Notes: generated by a model not told the origin, from the sequence alone. 8,344 nt of DNA from JAMORN01 sp027063545 [NCBI: bacterium] (GCA_027063545.1 JAMORN010000120.1:1-8344); one strand, 5' to 3'. Positions 1 through 7,329 are shown, counted from the first letter of the stretch. Made by a program: numbers and translations.

Positions 1-516
1 TTCTAAAGATTCCATAGCTATCTTTTTCTGTTTTTCTTTAGGTAAGCTCTCTATGGTTCTTAGATTATGTAATCTATCTGCTAATTTCACAAAGATTACT
101 CTTATATCCTCAGTTACAGCAATTATTAACTTTCTAAAATACGTTAGTTTTTTATGGGATTTATATTTGTCTATATTCTGAGTATTTATATTGGAAGTCT
201 TAGTTAGACTATCAACTATATAAGCTAACTCCTTACCAAACTCCTTTTCTATATTCTCTCTAGTTATATAAGTGTCTTCTATTACATCATGCAAAAGTCC
301 TGCTGCTATAGTAATAACATCAAGTCCCCAAAAGGATAATATTAAAGCTGTTTCTGCTGGATGGGTTATAAATGGATCTCCTGATTTTCTTTTCTGATTT
401 ATATGGGCTTTAAAAGCAAAGGAATAAACCTTATCTAAAAATTCTAAATCTTTTTCTGAAAAATTTCTATTTTTTGTAAGTTTTTTAAAAAATTTTTCTT
501 TACATTCTTTTAACAT
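1..516 (-). CDS. RelA/SpoT homologue, N-terminal HD hydrolase domain (partial, 3' end outside window)
   Basis: The 172 codons present encode the (p)ppGpp hydrolase domain of a RelA/SpoT (Rsh) protein, which removes the 3'-pyrophosphate from the alarmone (p)ppGpp in the cytoplasm. Recognisable motifs are QKRKSGDPFITHP (41-53), LLHDVIEDT (74-82) and VKLADRLHNLRT (143-154). The metal and catalytic residues expected from characterised Rel hydrolases are all present: R43, H52, H76-D77, E80-D81, D147 and N151. Hydrolysis should therefore be active. The frame is still open at base 1. Full Rsh proteins have about 700 residues with synthetase, TGS and ACT domains, so I cannot tell whether this is a bifunctional Rel/SpoT or a short hydrolase. 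The ATG at 514-516 is chosen because the HD domain begins soon after it, as in the family. It lies 14 bases after the stop of the coiled-coil gene and has no clear Shine-Dalgarno site, which suggests co-transcription and perhaps coupling. A specific symbol (rel, relA or spoT) is not justified from this part alone. Confidence 0.93.
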   Translation of the reverse strand, partial: MLKECKEKFFKKLTKNRNFSEKDLEFLDKVYSFAFKAHINQKRKSGDPFITHPAETALILSFWGLDVITIAAGLLHDVIEDTYITRENIEKEFGKELAYIVDSLTKTSNINTQNIDKYKSHKKLTYFRKLIIAVTEDIRVIFVKLADRLHNLRTIESLPKEKQKKIAMESLE

Positions 517-530
517 ATCAAAAAAATAGA

Positions 531-2897
531 TTAATCTTGAATTTTCATACTTATTTTATTCCATAGGCTTTTTAAATCTTTTAATAAAACTTCAGATTTT
601 TGAAGAATGTTCTCTTGATTCATTAGATATTCTATACTATTTCTTAACCCTCCAATGTTCTTTACAATAGTATCTGCTTGTAATTGAATCTCCTGTAATT
701 CTGCTTTTAATTGTTCTATATTTAATAAACTGGCCTTTAATAATTCTGTTTTTCTATTTATTTTTTCTATTTCCTTCTCTTTATCTTCAATTTCTTTTAC
801 CTTATACTCTATTGTATCTAATTTAGCTTTAAATCTATCTATATTTAGATTTAAACTATTGTACTTTTCCTCTATTTGATGTATAAAATCACTTAATCTT
901 TCAAAAGAAATTCTAAACTCATTAGAACTTTCATATAAACTTTTTAATTTTTCTCGATAACTATTTATTTCTTCTATAACTTGTTGAAGTCCTTTTAAAT
1001 ATTCTCCTAGTGAACCTATATCTTTTTCTATATTGTCTTTATTACTTAAAAATCTATTAATCTTATCTAACATTTCATTTAATTCTTTAACCTTATTTTC
1101 TATTAATTCCTTTATATTTGTATAGGTATATGATACCTCTACTTTATATTTCTTTATCTCTTCAGGTAAATTCTTTAAATATTCAATATCACTTTTTAAA
1201 TTATTATATATGTTATATATTTCATTTTTAATACTCTTCCACTCTGTTAAGCTTCCTTTTATTTCTATTATATCTGTTTCCTTAGATTTTATCTCATCAT
1301 AGGAATTAATAATATTATATACCAAGGCTTCTAATCTATTGAGATTATTTTTTAAGCCCTCTAAATTACTAAATTGGTTTTGAATTTCATTTATTGTTTG
1401 ATTTATATTTTCTATTATAATACTTTTTCTTTCTAGATTCTCTAATTTTTCATTAAATTCTTCATAGGTTTTATTAAGAAAAGTAAATTTTTCTTCTATT
1501 TTATTTATAAATTCTACTATTTCCTTTAACTTAAAATAATCCTGTTTAATAAATTCTAAATCATTTATAACATCATAAACAATATTCTTTTCCTCCTCTA
1601 TTTTACTATAATTTTCTTTCCATGAATCAATTATATATTCTATACTCTTTATTTTATTATCAATATCTACTAATTCATTTTCTAATCCTTTTTGTTTATC
1701 TTTAATATTGTCTACCTCTTTGGATATTATATCAAGTTCCTTTATTTTTTTCTCTATTGTATCTACATTTTTAAATAATTGTTGTAACTTTACAGATAAT
1801 TCTTGTAAACTATTATACTTTTCTTCTAACTTACCTATCTCATTATGAACATTTTCTATATTCTCTTTAATTCTAACTAACTCTTCATATTTGTCTTCGC
1901 TCTTTTTTATATTATCATTTATATATTCCAATAAGGTGTTATAATAAATAAGACTATTTTTCTTTTCCTCTAATATTTTTAATTCTTGTTCTATATTACT
2001 AATATTTCCTTGAGCCTCTATTATATAATCTATCTGGGACTTTATACTATTTAGAGACAATTTTAATTCTTCTATCTGCTTTTTATATTTATCAATATCT
2101 TTAAATTTTTTATTAATTATTGCTTTCTCTTCTATAAAACGACCCTCTATAGATTTTATTTCATTATATTTTTCTTTAATCTTCCATAGGGTTTTCTCTA
2201 CTTCATAATAATCATCTAATACTTTATCTATAATATTTCTTTGTTTATCTATATGTTGAGTCTTTATTTCTATGTATTCTATATCATCCTTTATTGAATC
2301 CACAACTCCTTTTATAGAAAAAACATCTTCTTGAATATATTCTAATAATGAATTTAAATTATCAATTTCCTTAATTTTTGTTTTCACCTCTTTTAGTTTA
2401 GTATCTAATAAATTTATATTATCCGAAATTTCTTTATACTCTTTCATTTTATTTTCAACCTCTATCTTAAAATCTAGAAAAGTATCATATAACGAGGATA
2501 TTTTTTCTATATACTTCCCTAAATTTGCTCCATCAGGTCCAGATAGATTTATAACATCCTCTAAAAGCATTCTAAATAACTGTGATTTTTCATCTATTCT
2601 AGCCTCAAATACTTTCATGCTATTTTCTATATTTTCTATATCCTGTTGAAGTTTATCTATATTTGATGCTAAATTAGTAAATTCTTTTAATTGTTCTCTT
2701 AAATTGTTTATATCCTCTATTGATTTTCTATAATTATCTAATTTTTCTTTTACTTTAATAAATTCCTTAAAATTTTTGTTAAATTCTATTATCTCATTAG
2801 AGTATTTCTCTATCTTTTCCAATAAATATTCATATTTTTCTAAATTTAATCTTTTATCCTCTTTTTTCTTAAAAAATGATATTATAGCCTTAAGCAT
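531..2897 (-). CDS. Large coiled-coil protein of unknown function (788 aa)
   Basis: I do not recognise a named family. Almost the whole chain is predicted by eye to be helical coiled coil: heptad-like spacing of I/L/V between K, E, N and D, no Cys, only two Pro (121 and 578) and three His. There is no Walker A motif, ABC signature or other enzyme motif, no signal peptide and no long hydrophobic segment, so it is probably a cytoplasmic structural or scaffolding protein rather than an SMC/Rad50 ATPase. The first dozen residues (MLKAIISFFKKK) could form a short amphipathic, membrane-touching helix. One clear break in the coiled coil lies at 119-127 (SGPDGANLG). EEKYNSL occurs twice (358-364 and 676-682), hinting at old internal duplication. 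The start codon shares its A with the last base of the upstream stop (TAATG), and a GGGAGG ribosome site lies inside the upstream gene, so the two are translationally coupled. Functionally it could be a cell-shape filament or envelope scaffold, by inference from its neighbour. Confidence 0.9.
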   Translation of the reverse strand: MLKAIISFFKKKEDKRLNLEKYEYLLEKIEKYSNEIIEFNKNFKEFIKVKEKLDNYRKSIEDINNLREQLKEFTNLASNIDKLQQDIENIENSMKVFEARIDEKSQLFRMLLEDVINLSGPDGANLGKYIEKISSLYDTFLDFKIEVENKMKEYKEISDNINLLDTKLKEVKTKIKEIDNLNSLLEYIQEDVFSIKGVVDSIKDDIEYIEIKTQHIDKQRNIIDKVLDDYYEVEKTLWKIKEKYNEIKSIEGRFIEEKAIINKKFKDIDKYKKQIEELKLSLNSIKSQIDYIIEAQGNISNIEQELKILEEKKNSLIYYNTLLEYINDNIKKSEDKYEELVRIKENIENVHNEIGKLEEKYNSLQELSVKLQQLFKNVDTIEKKIKELDIISKEVDNIKDKQKGLENELVDIDNKIKSIEYIIDSWKENYSKIEEEKNIVYDVINDLEFIKQDYFKLKEIVEFINKIEEKFTFLNKTYEEFNEKLENLERKSIIIENINQTINEIQNQFSNLEGLKNNLNRLEALVYNIINSYDEIKSKETDIIEIKGSLTEWKSIKNEIYNIYNNLKSDIEYLKNLPEEIKKYKVEVSYTYTNIKELIENKVKELNEMLDKINRFLSNKDNIEKDIGSLGEYLKGLQQVIEEINSYREKLKSLYESSNEFRISFERLSDFIHQIEEKYNSLNLNIDRFKAKLDTIEYKVKEIEDKEKEIEKINRKTELLKASLLNIEQLKAELQEIQLQADTIVKNIGGLRNSIEYLMNQENILQKSEVLLKDLKSLWNKISMKIQD

Positions 2898-4267
2898 TAT
2901 GAGCCTCCCACTAATTCTCTATATATTTTCCATTTACCATCTTCCTTTTTCAAAATCAATTTTTTTATACTAACAGAATTTAATTTATTTGATTTATATT
3001 TCTGAATAAACTGAACCATAGAAGATAAGGAATCATATTTAAGTAAAACAATATCATCTAAATTCAACTCTATCCACTTTGTATTTTCAAATACTCTCTT
3101 TTTATATTCTCTCCATTGTTCTACATTCATTCCTTTTCCTACAAAATCCTTAGAATAAAAGGAAATATAAGAATCTATATTTTTATTCTGCCAAGAATCT
3201 CGCCATGCCTCTATCATTGATAAAATATTATTATAAAAATCATGAAATTCCTTTTTTACCCAATATTCTTCCTGATTTATGAAATTTGTATCTATAACCT
3301 CTGAAATCTTCATATCTAAATCTGGTAAAATTAAAACAGGTGTTAAGGTATCCACTAAAGAATATAATTCTTCTATCTCTTTATTTGATAACGCTATACA
3401 TCCATTGGTATTTCTTACACCAGAATCTATCTCAACACCATGTATCCAAATACCATAACCTGTTCTTCCCTCTTTTCTATCCCATCTATTAGGATAATTT
3501 AAAACAAGGGCCCTTTTACCATATATGTTTGAAAATTTACTTGGATTATCTATTTTTTGTATTATAAAATAAATTCCCTCAGGGGTCTTTTTATCTCCCA
3601 CCCTTTGCTTCTTACCCTCTATTTCTCCATAACCTATATTAAAATGCCTATATATCTTCCATTTCTTTTGACTTTCATCAAAAAATACAAGATATAACTG
3701 TCTATGCTTTTTTACAGCGATTATAATTCTTTTTGACTTTTTTACTATTTCCGGATAAACTCCTGGAGTATACAAATTTTTCTTTAAAAATCTATCAACT
3801 ATTATAGCAGTCTTTTGAAATACACTATCAGGTATCCACCTACCATTTATTATAGTTATTGTATCCGTTTTATCATCCGATAGTAAAGAATCTAAAATAG
3901 TTTTTTTCTCTTCTTTTTCTATCTTTTTTAAAGTCTCAATATTAAGCTTATTTTCTCTTATAGCTGTTACTAAAGTATCTTTAATATGTTTTTTATCAGG
4001 TAATACTTTTTTTACGGTTTTTAATTTAGTAGTCTTTAATTTATTAGTATAGTTAGAATAATAAACAATAATATTATTTATTCTTGGTGTTACATATAAA
4101 AAAAATCCTCTTATCGCATAAACACCTGTCACTATTAAGGATATAAGTAAAAATAAGGTAATAAAATATACCTTTACCAAAAAAAAATTAATAAAAGCAA
4201 AAAATAATTCTATTTTCCTTAACTTTCTTTTTAAATTTAATTTAATCCAAAAAGCTATATATCTCAT
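2897..4267 (-). CDS. Membrane-anchored L,D-transpeptidase/L,D-carboxypeptidase (YkuD) with C-terminal NTF2-like domain, Csd6-like
   Basis: This 456-residue envelope enzyme acts on peptidoglycan stem peptides. A basic N-terminus (K9, K13-R14-K15, R17-K18) precedes a hydrophobic segment at about 21-59, which should anchor it in the inner membrane with the rest outside the cytoplasm. A linker of about 120 residues follows. The YkuD catalytic domain is at about 175-315: the general fold motif VGDKKTPEGIYFI (223-235), then IHGVEID with catalytic H276 and TNGCIALSN with nucleophile C290. The C-terminal region, about 335-452, looks like an NTF2-like domain (W355...W359, IDSYISFYSKDF 364-375, GKWKIYRE near the end). 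YkuD plus NTF2-like is the architecture of Helicobacter Csd6, which trims tetrapeptides as an L,D-carboxypeptidase and affects cell shape, so trimming is as likely here as 3-3 cross-linking. The ATG lies 6 bases after the glyA stop, with no strong ribosome site. Its own stop overlaps the next start by one base. Confidence 0.88.
   Translation of the reverse strand: MRYIAFWIKLNLKRKLRKIELFFAFINFFLVKVYFITLFLLISLIVTGVYAIRGFFLYVTPRINNIIVYYSNYTNKLKTTKLKTVKKVLPDKKHIKDTLVTAIRENKLNIETLKKIEKEEKKTILDSLLSDDKTDTITIINGRWIPDSVFQKTAIIVDRFLKKNLYTPGVYPEIVKKSKRIIIAVKKHRQLYLVFFDESQKKWKIYRHFNIGYGEIEGKKQRVGDKKTPEGIYFIIQKIDNPSKFSNIYGKRALVLNYPNRWDRKEGRTGYGIWIHGVEIDSGVRNTNGCIALSNKEIEELYSLVDTLTPVLILPDLDMKISEVIDTNFINQEEYWVKKEFHDFYNNILSMIEAWRDSWQNKNIDSYISFYSKDFVGKGMNVEQWREYKKRVFENTKWIELNLDDIVLLKYDSLSSMVQFIQKYKSNKLNSVSIKKLILKKEDGKWKIYRELVGGS
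2904..2909 (-). promoter_or_regulatory. Ribosome binding site of the coiled-coil gene, inside the upstream gene
   Basis: The minus strand reads GGGAGG here, 6 bases before the ATG at 2895-2897. It sits within the last codons of the transpeptidase-like gene (…VGGS-stop). Together with the one-base stop/start overlap (TAATG) it fixes the start of the coiled-coil protein and indicates translational coupling. Confidence 0.85.
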
Positions 4268-4273
4268 ATATTA

Positions 4274-5527
4274 CTACTCATACATGGGGAATTTCTTAGC
4301 AAATTCAACTACTTCATTATATATATTCTTTATTTCCTCCTCATTATTTATATTATCAACAACTCTCTTAATAAAATCTGCTACCTGAATCATCTCCTCT
4401 GGTCCCATTCCTCTAGTTGTCAAGGAAGGTGTTCCAAGTCTTATACCACTTGTAATAAAAGGTTTTTGCTTATCATATGGTATTGTATTTCTATTTGCGT
4501 TAATACCAGCCATATCTAGAGCTTTTTCAACCTCTTTTCCTGTTAGTCCTAACTTTGATACATCTACTAACATTAAATGATTATCAGTTCCTCCAGTTAA
4601 AACTGTAAATCCTCTATCAATTAAGGCTTGAGCCAATGTTTTAGCATTTTCAACTACTCTCTTTGCATACTCCTTAAACTCTGGCTGTAAAGCTTCCTTT
4701 AAAGCTACTGCTTTTGCTGCAATTATATGCATTAAAGGTCCACCTTGAATACCAGGGAAAACTATTTTATCTAATTTTTTTGCTATCTCCTCATCATTTG
4801 TTAATACCATACCACCTCTTGGACCTCTCAATGTCTTATGGGTAGTTGTAGTTGTTATATGTGCATAAGGAATTGGAGAAGGATGAAGACCTGCAGCCAC
4901 AAGACCGGCAATATGAGCCATATCCACTACTAAATAGGCCCCTACTTCATCTGCTATTTCTCTAAATTTTTTAAAATCAATAACTCTTGGATATGCAGAT
5001 GCTCCTGCTATTATAAGTTTTGGTTTATGTTTCTTTGCTAAATCCCTTATCATATCATAATCTAACATATAAGTCTCTGGATGAACCTGATATGATACTA
5101 CTTTATATAATTTCCCAGAAAAACTCATAGGATGGCCATGTGTCAAATGTCCTCCATGGCTTAAATCCATACCCATTATTGTATCCCCAGGCTCAATTAA
5201 TGCCATATATGCAGCCATATTTGCCTGAGAACCAGAATGAGCCTGAACATTAACAAATTTAGCCCCAAATAATTCTTTTGCCCTTTCAATAGCCAACTCT
5301 TCTGCAATATCAACCCATTCACATCCACCATAGTACCTTTTTTTAGGATAACCCTCTGCATATTTATTAGTTAAAACACTACCCATAGCCTCTAAAACAG
5401 CCTTTGATACATTATTTTCTGAAGCTATTAATTCTAAATGATTATTCTGACGAGATTTTTCTTTTTCTATAGCGTCATATATTTCTGGATCAACTTCTCT
5501 TAAAGAACTTTTGAAAAAATTATACAT
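4274..5527 (-). CDS. glyA: Serine hydroxymethyltransferase
   Basis: This cytoplasmic PLP enzyme interconverts serine plus tetrahydrofolate with glycine plus 5,10-methylene-tetrahydrofolate, the main source of one-carbon units. At 417 residues it has the normal bacterial length. Hallmarks are ELIASEN (32-38), [15 protein letters not shown] (54-68), HSGSQAN (97-103), the PLP-contacting DMAH (202-205) and the PLP lysine K231 in [15 protein letters not shown] (225-239). The sequence continues intact to the end with [15 protein letters not shown] (360-374). The ATG is supported by a strong AGGAGGA site at 5533-5539, 5 bases upstream. It lies 43 bases after rpiB and 6 bases before the transpeptidase-like gene, in what looks like one operon. 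I saw no riboswitch or terminator in the gap before it. No key residue is missing. Confidence 0.98.
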   Translation of the reverse strand: MYNFFKSSLREVDPEIYDAIEKEKSRQNNHLELIASENNVSKAVLEAMGSVLTNKYAEGYPKKRYYGGCEWVDIAEELAIERAKELFGAKFVNVQAHSGSQANMAAYMALIEPGDTIMGMDLSHGGHLTHGHPMSFSGKLYKVVSYQVHPETYMLDYDMIRDLAKKHKPKLIIAGASAYPRVIDFKKFREIADEVGAYLVVDMAHIAGLVAAGLHPSPIPYAHITTTTTHKTLRGPRGGMVLTNDEEIAKKLDKIVFPGIQGGPLMHIIAAKAVALKEALQPEFKEYAKRVVENAKTLAQALIDRGFTVLTGGTDNHLMLVDVSKLGLTGKEVEKALDMAGINANRNTIPYDKQKPFITSGIRLGTPSLTTRGMGPEEMIQVADFIKRVVDNINNEEEIKNIYNEVVEFAKKFPMYE

Positions 5528-5570
5528 ATCTATCCTCCTGTATTTTATATTTATGTTTATCGTTATTTTT

Positions 5571-6014
5571 TTATTCTACTAACTCATCAATCATATCTAT
5601 TCTTATTTGATGTCTACCTCCTTCAAACTCTCCATCTAAAAATGTATCTACTATACTTTTAGCAAGTTCTGGTCCTACAACTCTACCACCCATTACTAAA
5701 ACATTAGCATTATTGTGGGCTCTAGCCATTTTTGCTGTATATTCATTATAGCATAATGCTGCCCTTATTCCTTTATATCTGTTTATAGATATACTCATAC
5801 CTATACCGGTTCCACACATTAAAATACCCAATGCTTCTTCATCGCTCAATATTTTTTGAGCTAACTTTTTAGCATATTCTGGATAATGAACACTATCCTT
5901 TGTATCTGTACCTAAATTTATAACTTCTATACCTTTTGATTTAAGATAATCAACTAAGATATTTTTTAAATCAACAGCTGCATGGTCATTAGCTATATAT
6001 ATTTTTTTTACCAT
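5571..6014 (-). CDS. rpiB: Ribose-5-phosphate isomerase B
   Basis: The enzyme interconverts ribose 5-phosphate and ribulose 5-phosphate in the non-oxidative pentose phosphate pathway. The 147-residue length is typical of the RpiB/LacAB family. Visible family residues are D10-H11 in IANDHAA, the active-site cysteine C67 in MCGTGIGMS (66-74), H100 in RAHNNANVL (98-106), and GGRH (132-135) near the C-terminus, all lining up with E. coli RpiB. LacA/LacB galactose-6-phosphate isomerases share the fold, but the active-site Cys and the lack of a second paired subunit gene or other lactose genes argue for RpiB. Allose-6-phosphate isomerase activity cannot be excluded. The ATG has a good GAGGAG site at 6023-6028, 8 bases upstream. 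It is the first gene of the leftward operon and is transcribed away from fba across the shared 268-bp regulatory gap. Confidence 0.96.
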   Translation of the reverse strand: MVKKIYIANDHAAVDLKNILVDYLKSKGIEVINLGTDTKDSVHYPEYAKKLAQKILSDEEALGILMCGTGIGMSISINRYKGIRAALCYNEYTAKMARAHNNANVLVMGGRVVGPELAKSIVDTFLDGEFEGGRHQIRIDMIDELVE

Positions 6015-6068
6015 TTTCTTTTCTCCTCTTTTTTAATTTTTTTATTTTAATTTTTTGATATTATTCCA

Positions 6069-6090
6069 TTATTTTTTAGTTATTTTTTAG
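6069..6090. repeat. Two tandem copies of an 11-bp unit in the rpiB leader
   Basis: TTATTTTTTAG occurs twice back to back (6069-6079 and 6080-6090; CTAAAAAATAA on the minus strand). Its A-tracts are in phase with one helical turn, so it could bend DNA or act as an upstream A/T-rich element. With this base composition it may also be slippage without function. Confidence 0.6.
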
Positions 6091-6126
6091 TGTAATTCTC
6101 AATTTTTTATCCATATTAATGATTAA

Positions 6127-6155
6127 AAAATAAAATAACATTTTATATAATTCAA
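6127..6155 (-). promoter_or_regulatory. Candidate promoter of the rpiB-glyA operon
   Basis: On the minus strand a TTGAAT (-35, 6155-6150) and TATTTT (-10, 6132-6127) are separated by exactly 17 bases. This would give a leader of about 105 bases to rpiB. The -10 matches only four of six consensus positions. An alternative -10, TATAAA, overlaps the spacer, with TTTAAA about 17 bases upstream of it. In DNA this AT-rich, chance matches are common, so this is tentative. Confidence 0.35.
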
Positions 6156-6207
6156 TAACTTAGTTTAAAATAGTTAAATTAATATCAAAAATTCTTGATT
6201 TATTGAA
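6151..6207. repeat. 8-bp inverted repeat spanning the divergent promoters
   Basis: TTCAATAA at 6151-6158 and its exact reverse complement TTATTGAA at 6200-6207 lie 41 bases apart. Each arm contains the TTGAA of a candidate -35 box: right arm for fba on the plus strand, left arm for the rpiB candidate on the minus strand. This may be a paired regulator site or simply the repetition of -35-like sequence in AT-rich DNA. Confidence 0.45.
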
Positions 6208-6231
6208 AAATACATTTTATTTTATTATACT
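6203..6231 (+). promoter_or_regulatory. Sigma-70-type promoter of fba-gap
   Basis: TTGAAA (-35, 6203-6208) and TATACT (-10, 6226-6231) are separated by an ideal 17 bases, each one or two changes from consensus. Transcription would start near 6238, leaving a leader of about 45 bases before the GTG start of fba. This is the best promoter match I see in the window. Confidence 0.7.
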
Positions 6232-6257
6232 TTAAATAAACTTTCAAACAAACAAAT

Positions 6258-6277
6258 GAACACCTAAACGGAGGTTC
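6258..6277 (+). promoter_or_regulatory. Ribosome binding site of fba within a small potential hairpin
   Basis: GGAGG at 6270-6274 lies 8 bases before the GTG start at 6283 and decides that start. ACCT (6262-6265) can pair with AGGT (6272-6275) around a six-base loop, and GA/GAA (6258-6260) can add pairs with TTC/TC (6275-6277) across a bulge, partly covering the ribosome site. The stem is short, so an effect on translation is uncertain. The ribosome site itself is firm. Confidence 0.6.
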
Positions 6278-6282
6278 GAAAA

Positions 6283-7301
6283 GTGATATCATATAAAGAT
6301 TTAGGACTTGTTAATACTAAAGAAATGTTCAAAAAAGCTATGGCTGAAGGATATGCAGTACCAGCTTATAATTTCAACAACATGGAACAGCTTCAAGCTA
6401 TAATTACAGCTTGTGTAGAAACTAGATCACCTGTAATACTTCAAGTATCAAAAGGTGCTAGAAATTATGCTAATCAAACATTATTAAGATATATGGCTGA
6501 AGGTGCTGTGAAAATGGCAAGAGAAATGGAAGAAAAATTGGGCTGTGATGAACCTATACCTATAGCACTACACTTAGACCATGGAGATTCTTTCGAACTT
6601 GCTAAGTCTTGTATTGATATGGGATTTTCATCTGTAATGATTGATGGATCTCACTTACCATATGAAGAAAATGTAGAATTAACTGCAAGAGTTGTTGAAT
6701 ATGCTCATAAATATGATGTAACTGTAGAAGGAGAATTAGGAGTTCTTGCTGGAATAGAAGATGATGTAGAAGCTGCAAAATCTATATATACTGACCCTGA
6801 ACAAGTTGAAGATTTTGTTTCTAAAACAGGTGTTGATAGCTTAGCTATCTCTATAGGAACAAGTCATGGGGCTTATAAATTTAAACCAGAACAATGTGAG
6901 CTTATTGATGGGGTTTATGTACCACCTCCATTAAGATTTGATATCTTAGAAGAAATTGAAAAAAGACTTTCAGGATTTCCAATTGTACTTCATGGAGCTT
7001 CTTCTGTATTGAAGAAATATGTTGATATGATTAATCAATATGGAGGAAAATTAGAAGCAGCCATTGGAGTTCCAGAAGATCAATTAAGAAAAGCAGCTAA
7101 AAGTGCTGTTTGTAAAATAAACATAGATAGCGATGGAAGACTTGTTATGACAGGTATTATTAGAAAAATATTAGCTGAAAAACCACAAGAGTTTGATCCT
7201 AGAAAATATTTAGGGCCAGCTAGAGAAGAATTAATAAAAATGTATAAACATAAAAATATTAATGTATTAGGTTCTGCATGGAGATATGGAAATTGTAAAA
7301 A

Positions 7302-7329
<28 letters not shown>
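6283..7329 (+). CDS. fba: Class II fructose-bisphosphate aldolase
   Basis: This cytoplasmic zinc enzyme cleaves fructose 1,6-bisphosphate to dihydroxyacetone phosphate and glyceraldehyde 3-phosphate, or runs in reverse in gluconeogenesis. Class II is shown by HLDHGD with catalytic D99 and zinc ligand H100, VEGELG (148-153), zinc ligands H195 in GTSHGAYKF and H237 in VLHGASS, and the phosphate-binding INIDSDGR (279-286). At 348 residues it is slightly longer than common forms; the extra part is a lysine-rich tail after LGSAWRYGN. The N-terminus YKDLGLVNTKEMF matches, from memory, the start of spirochaete-type class II aldolases and supports the GTG start; no in-frame ATG lies just upstream and the next Met is residue 15. 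It heads a rightward unit with gap, which uses the triose product, 42 bases downstream. No catalytic residue is missing. Confidence 0.97.

Noticed and set aside
531-2897. Coiled-coil protein as an SMC, Rad50 or MukB-type ATPase
   Set aside because: No Walker A, Walker B or ABC signature motif at either end, and no globular head regions.
2776-2973. 65-codon open frame on the plus strand
   Set aside because: It is antisense to the coiled-coil gene start and the end of the transpeptidase-like gene, has no ribosome site, and its composition (S, I, L, F, Y) is what the complement of A-rich coding DNA gives.
531-4267. T- and C-rich plus strand suggesting a low-complexity or non-coding region
   Set aside because: The asymmetry is explained by minus-strand genes encoding K/E/N/I-rich proteins with purine-rich codons.
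4268-4273. Horizontal-transfer boundary between glyA and the envelope genes
   Set aside because: The coiled-coil and transpeptidase-like genes are more AT-rich than glyA, but this follows from their amino-acid composition; no repeats, tRNA or mobile genes mark an edge.
5528-5570. Riboswitch or terminator between rpiB and glyA
   Set aside because: Only 43 bases, AT-rich, without a G/C stem; the space is mostly ribosome site and spacer.
5571-6014. LacA/LacB galactose-6-phosphate isomerase subunit
   Set aside because: Single gene with the RpiB active-site Cys and no partner subunit or lactose genes nearby.
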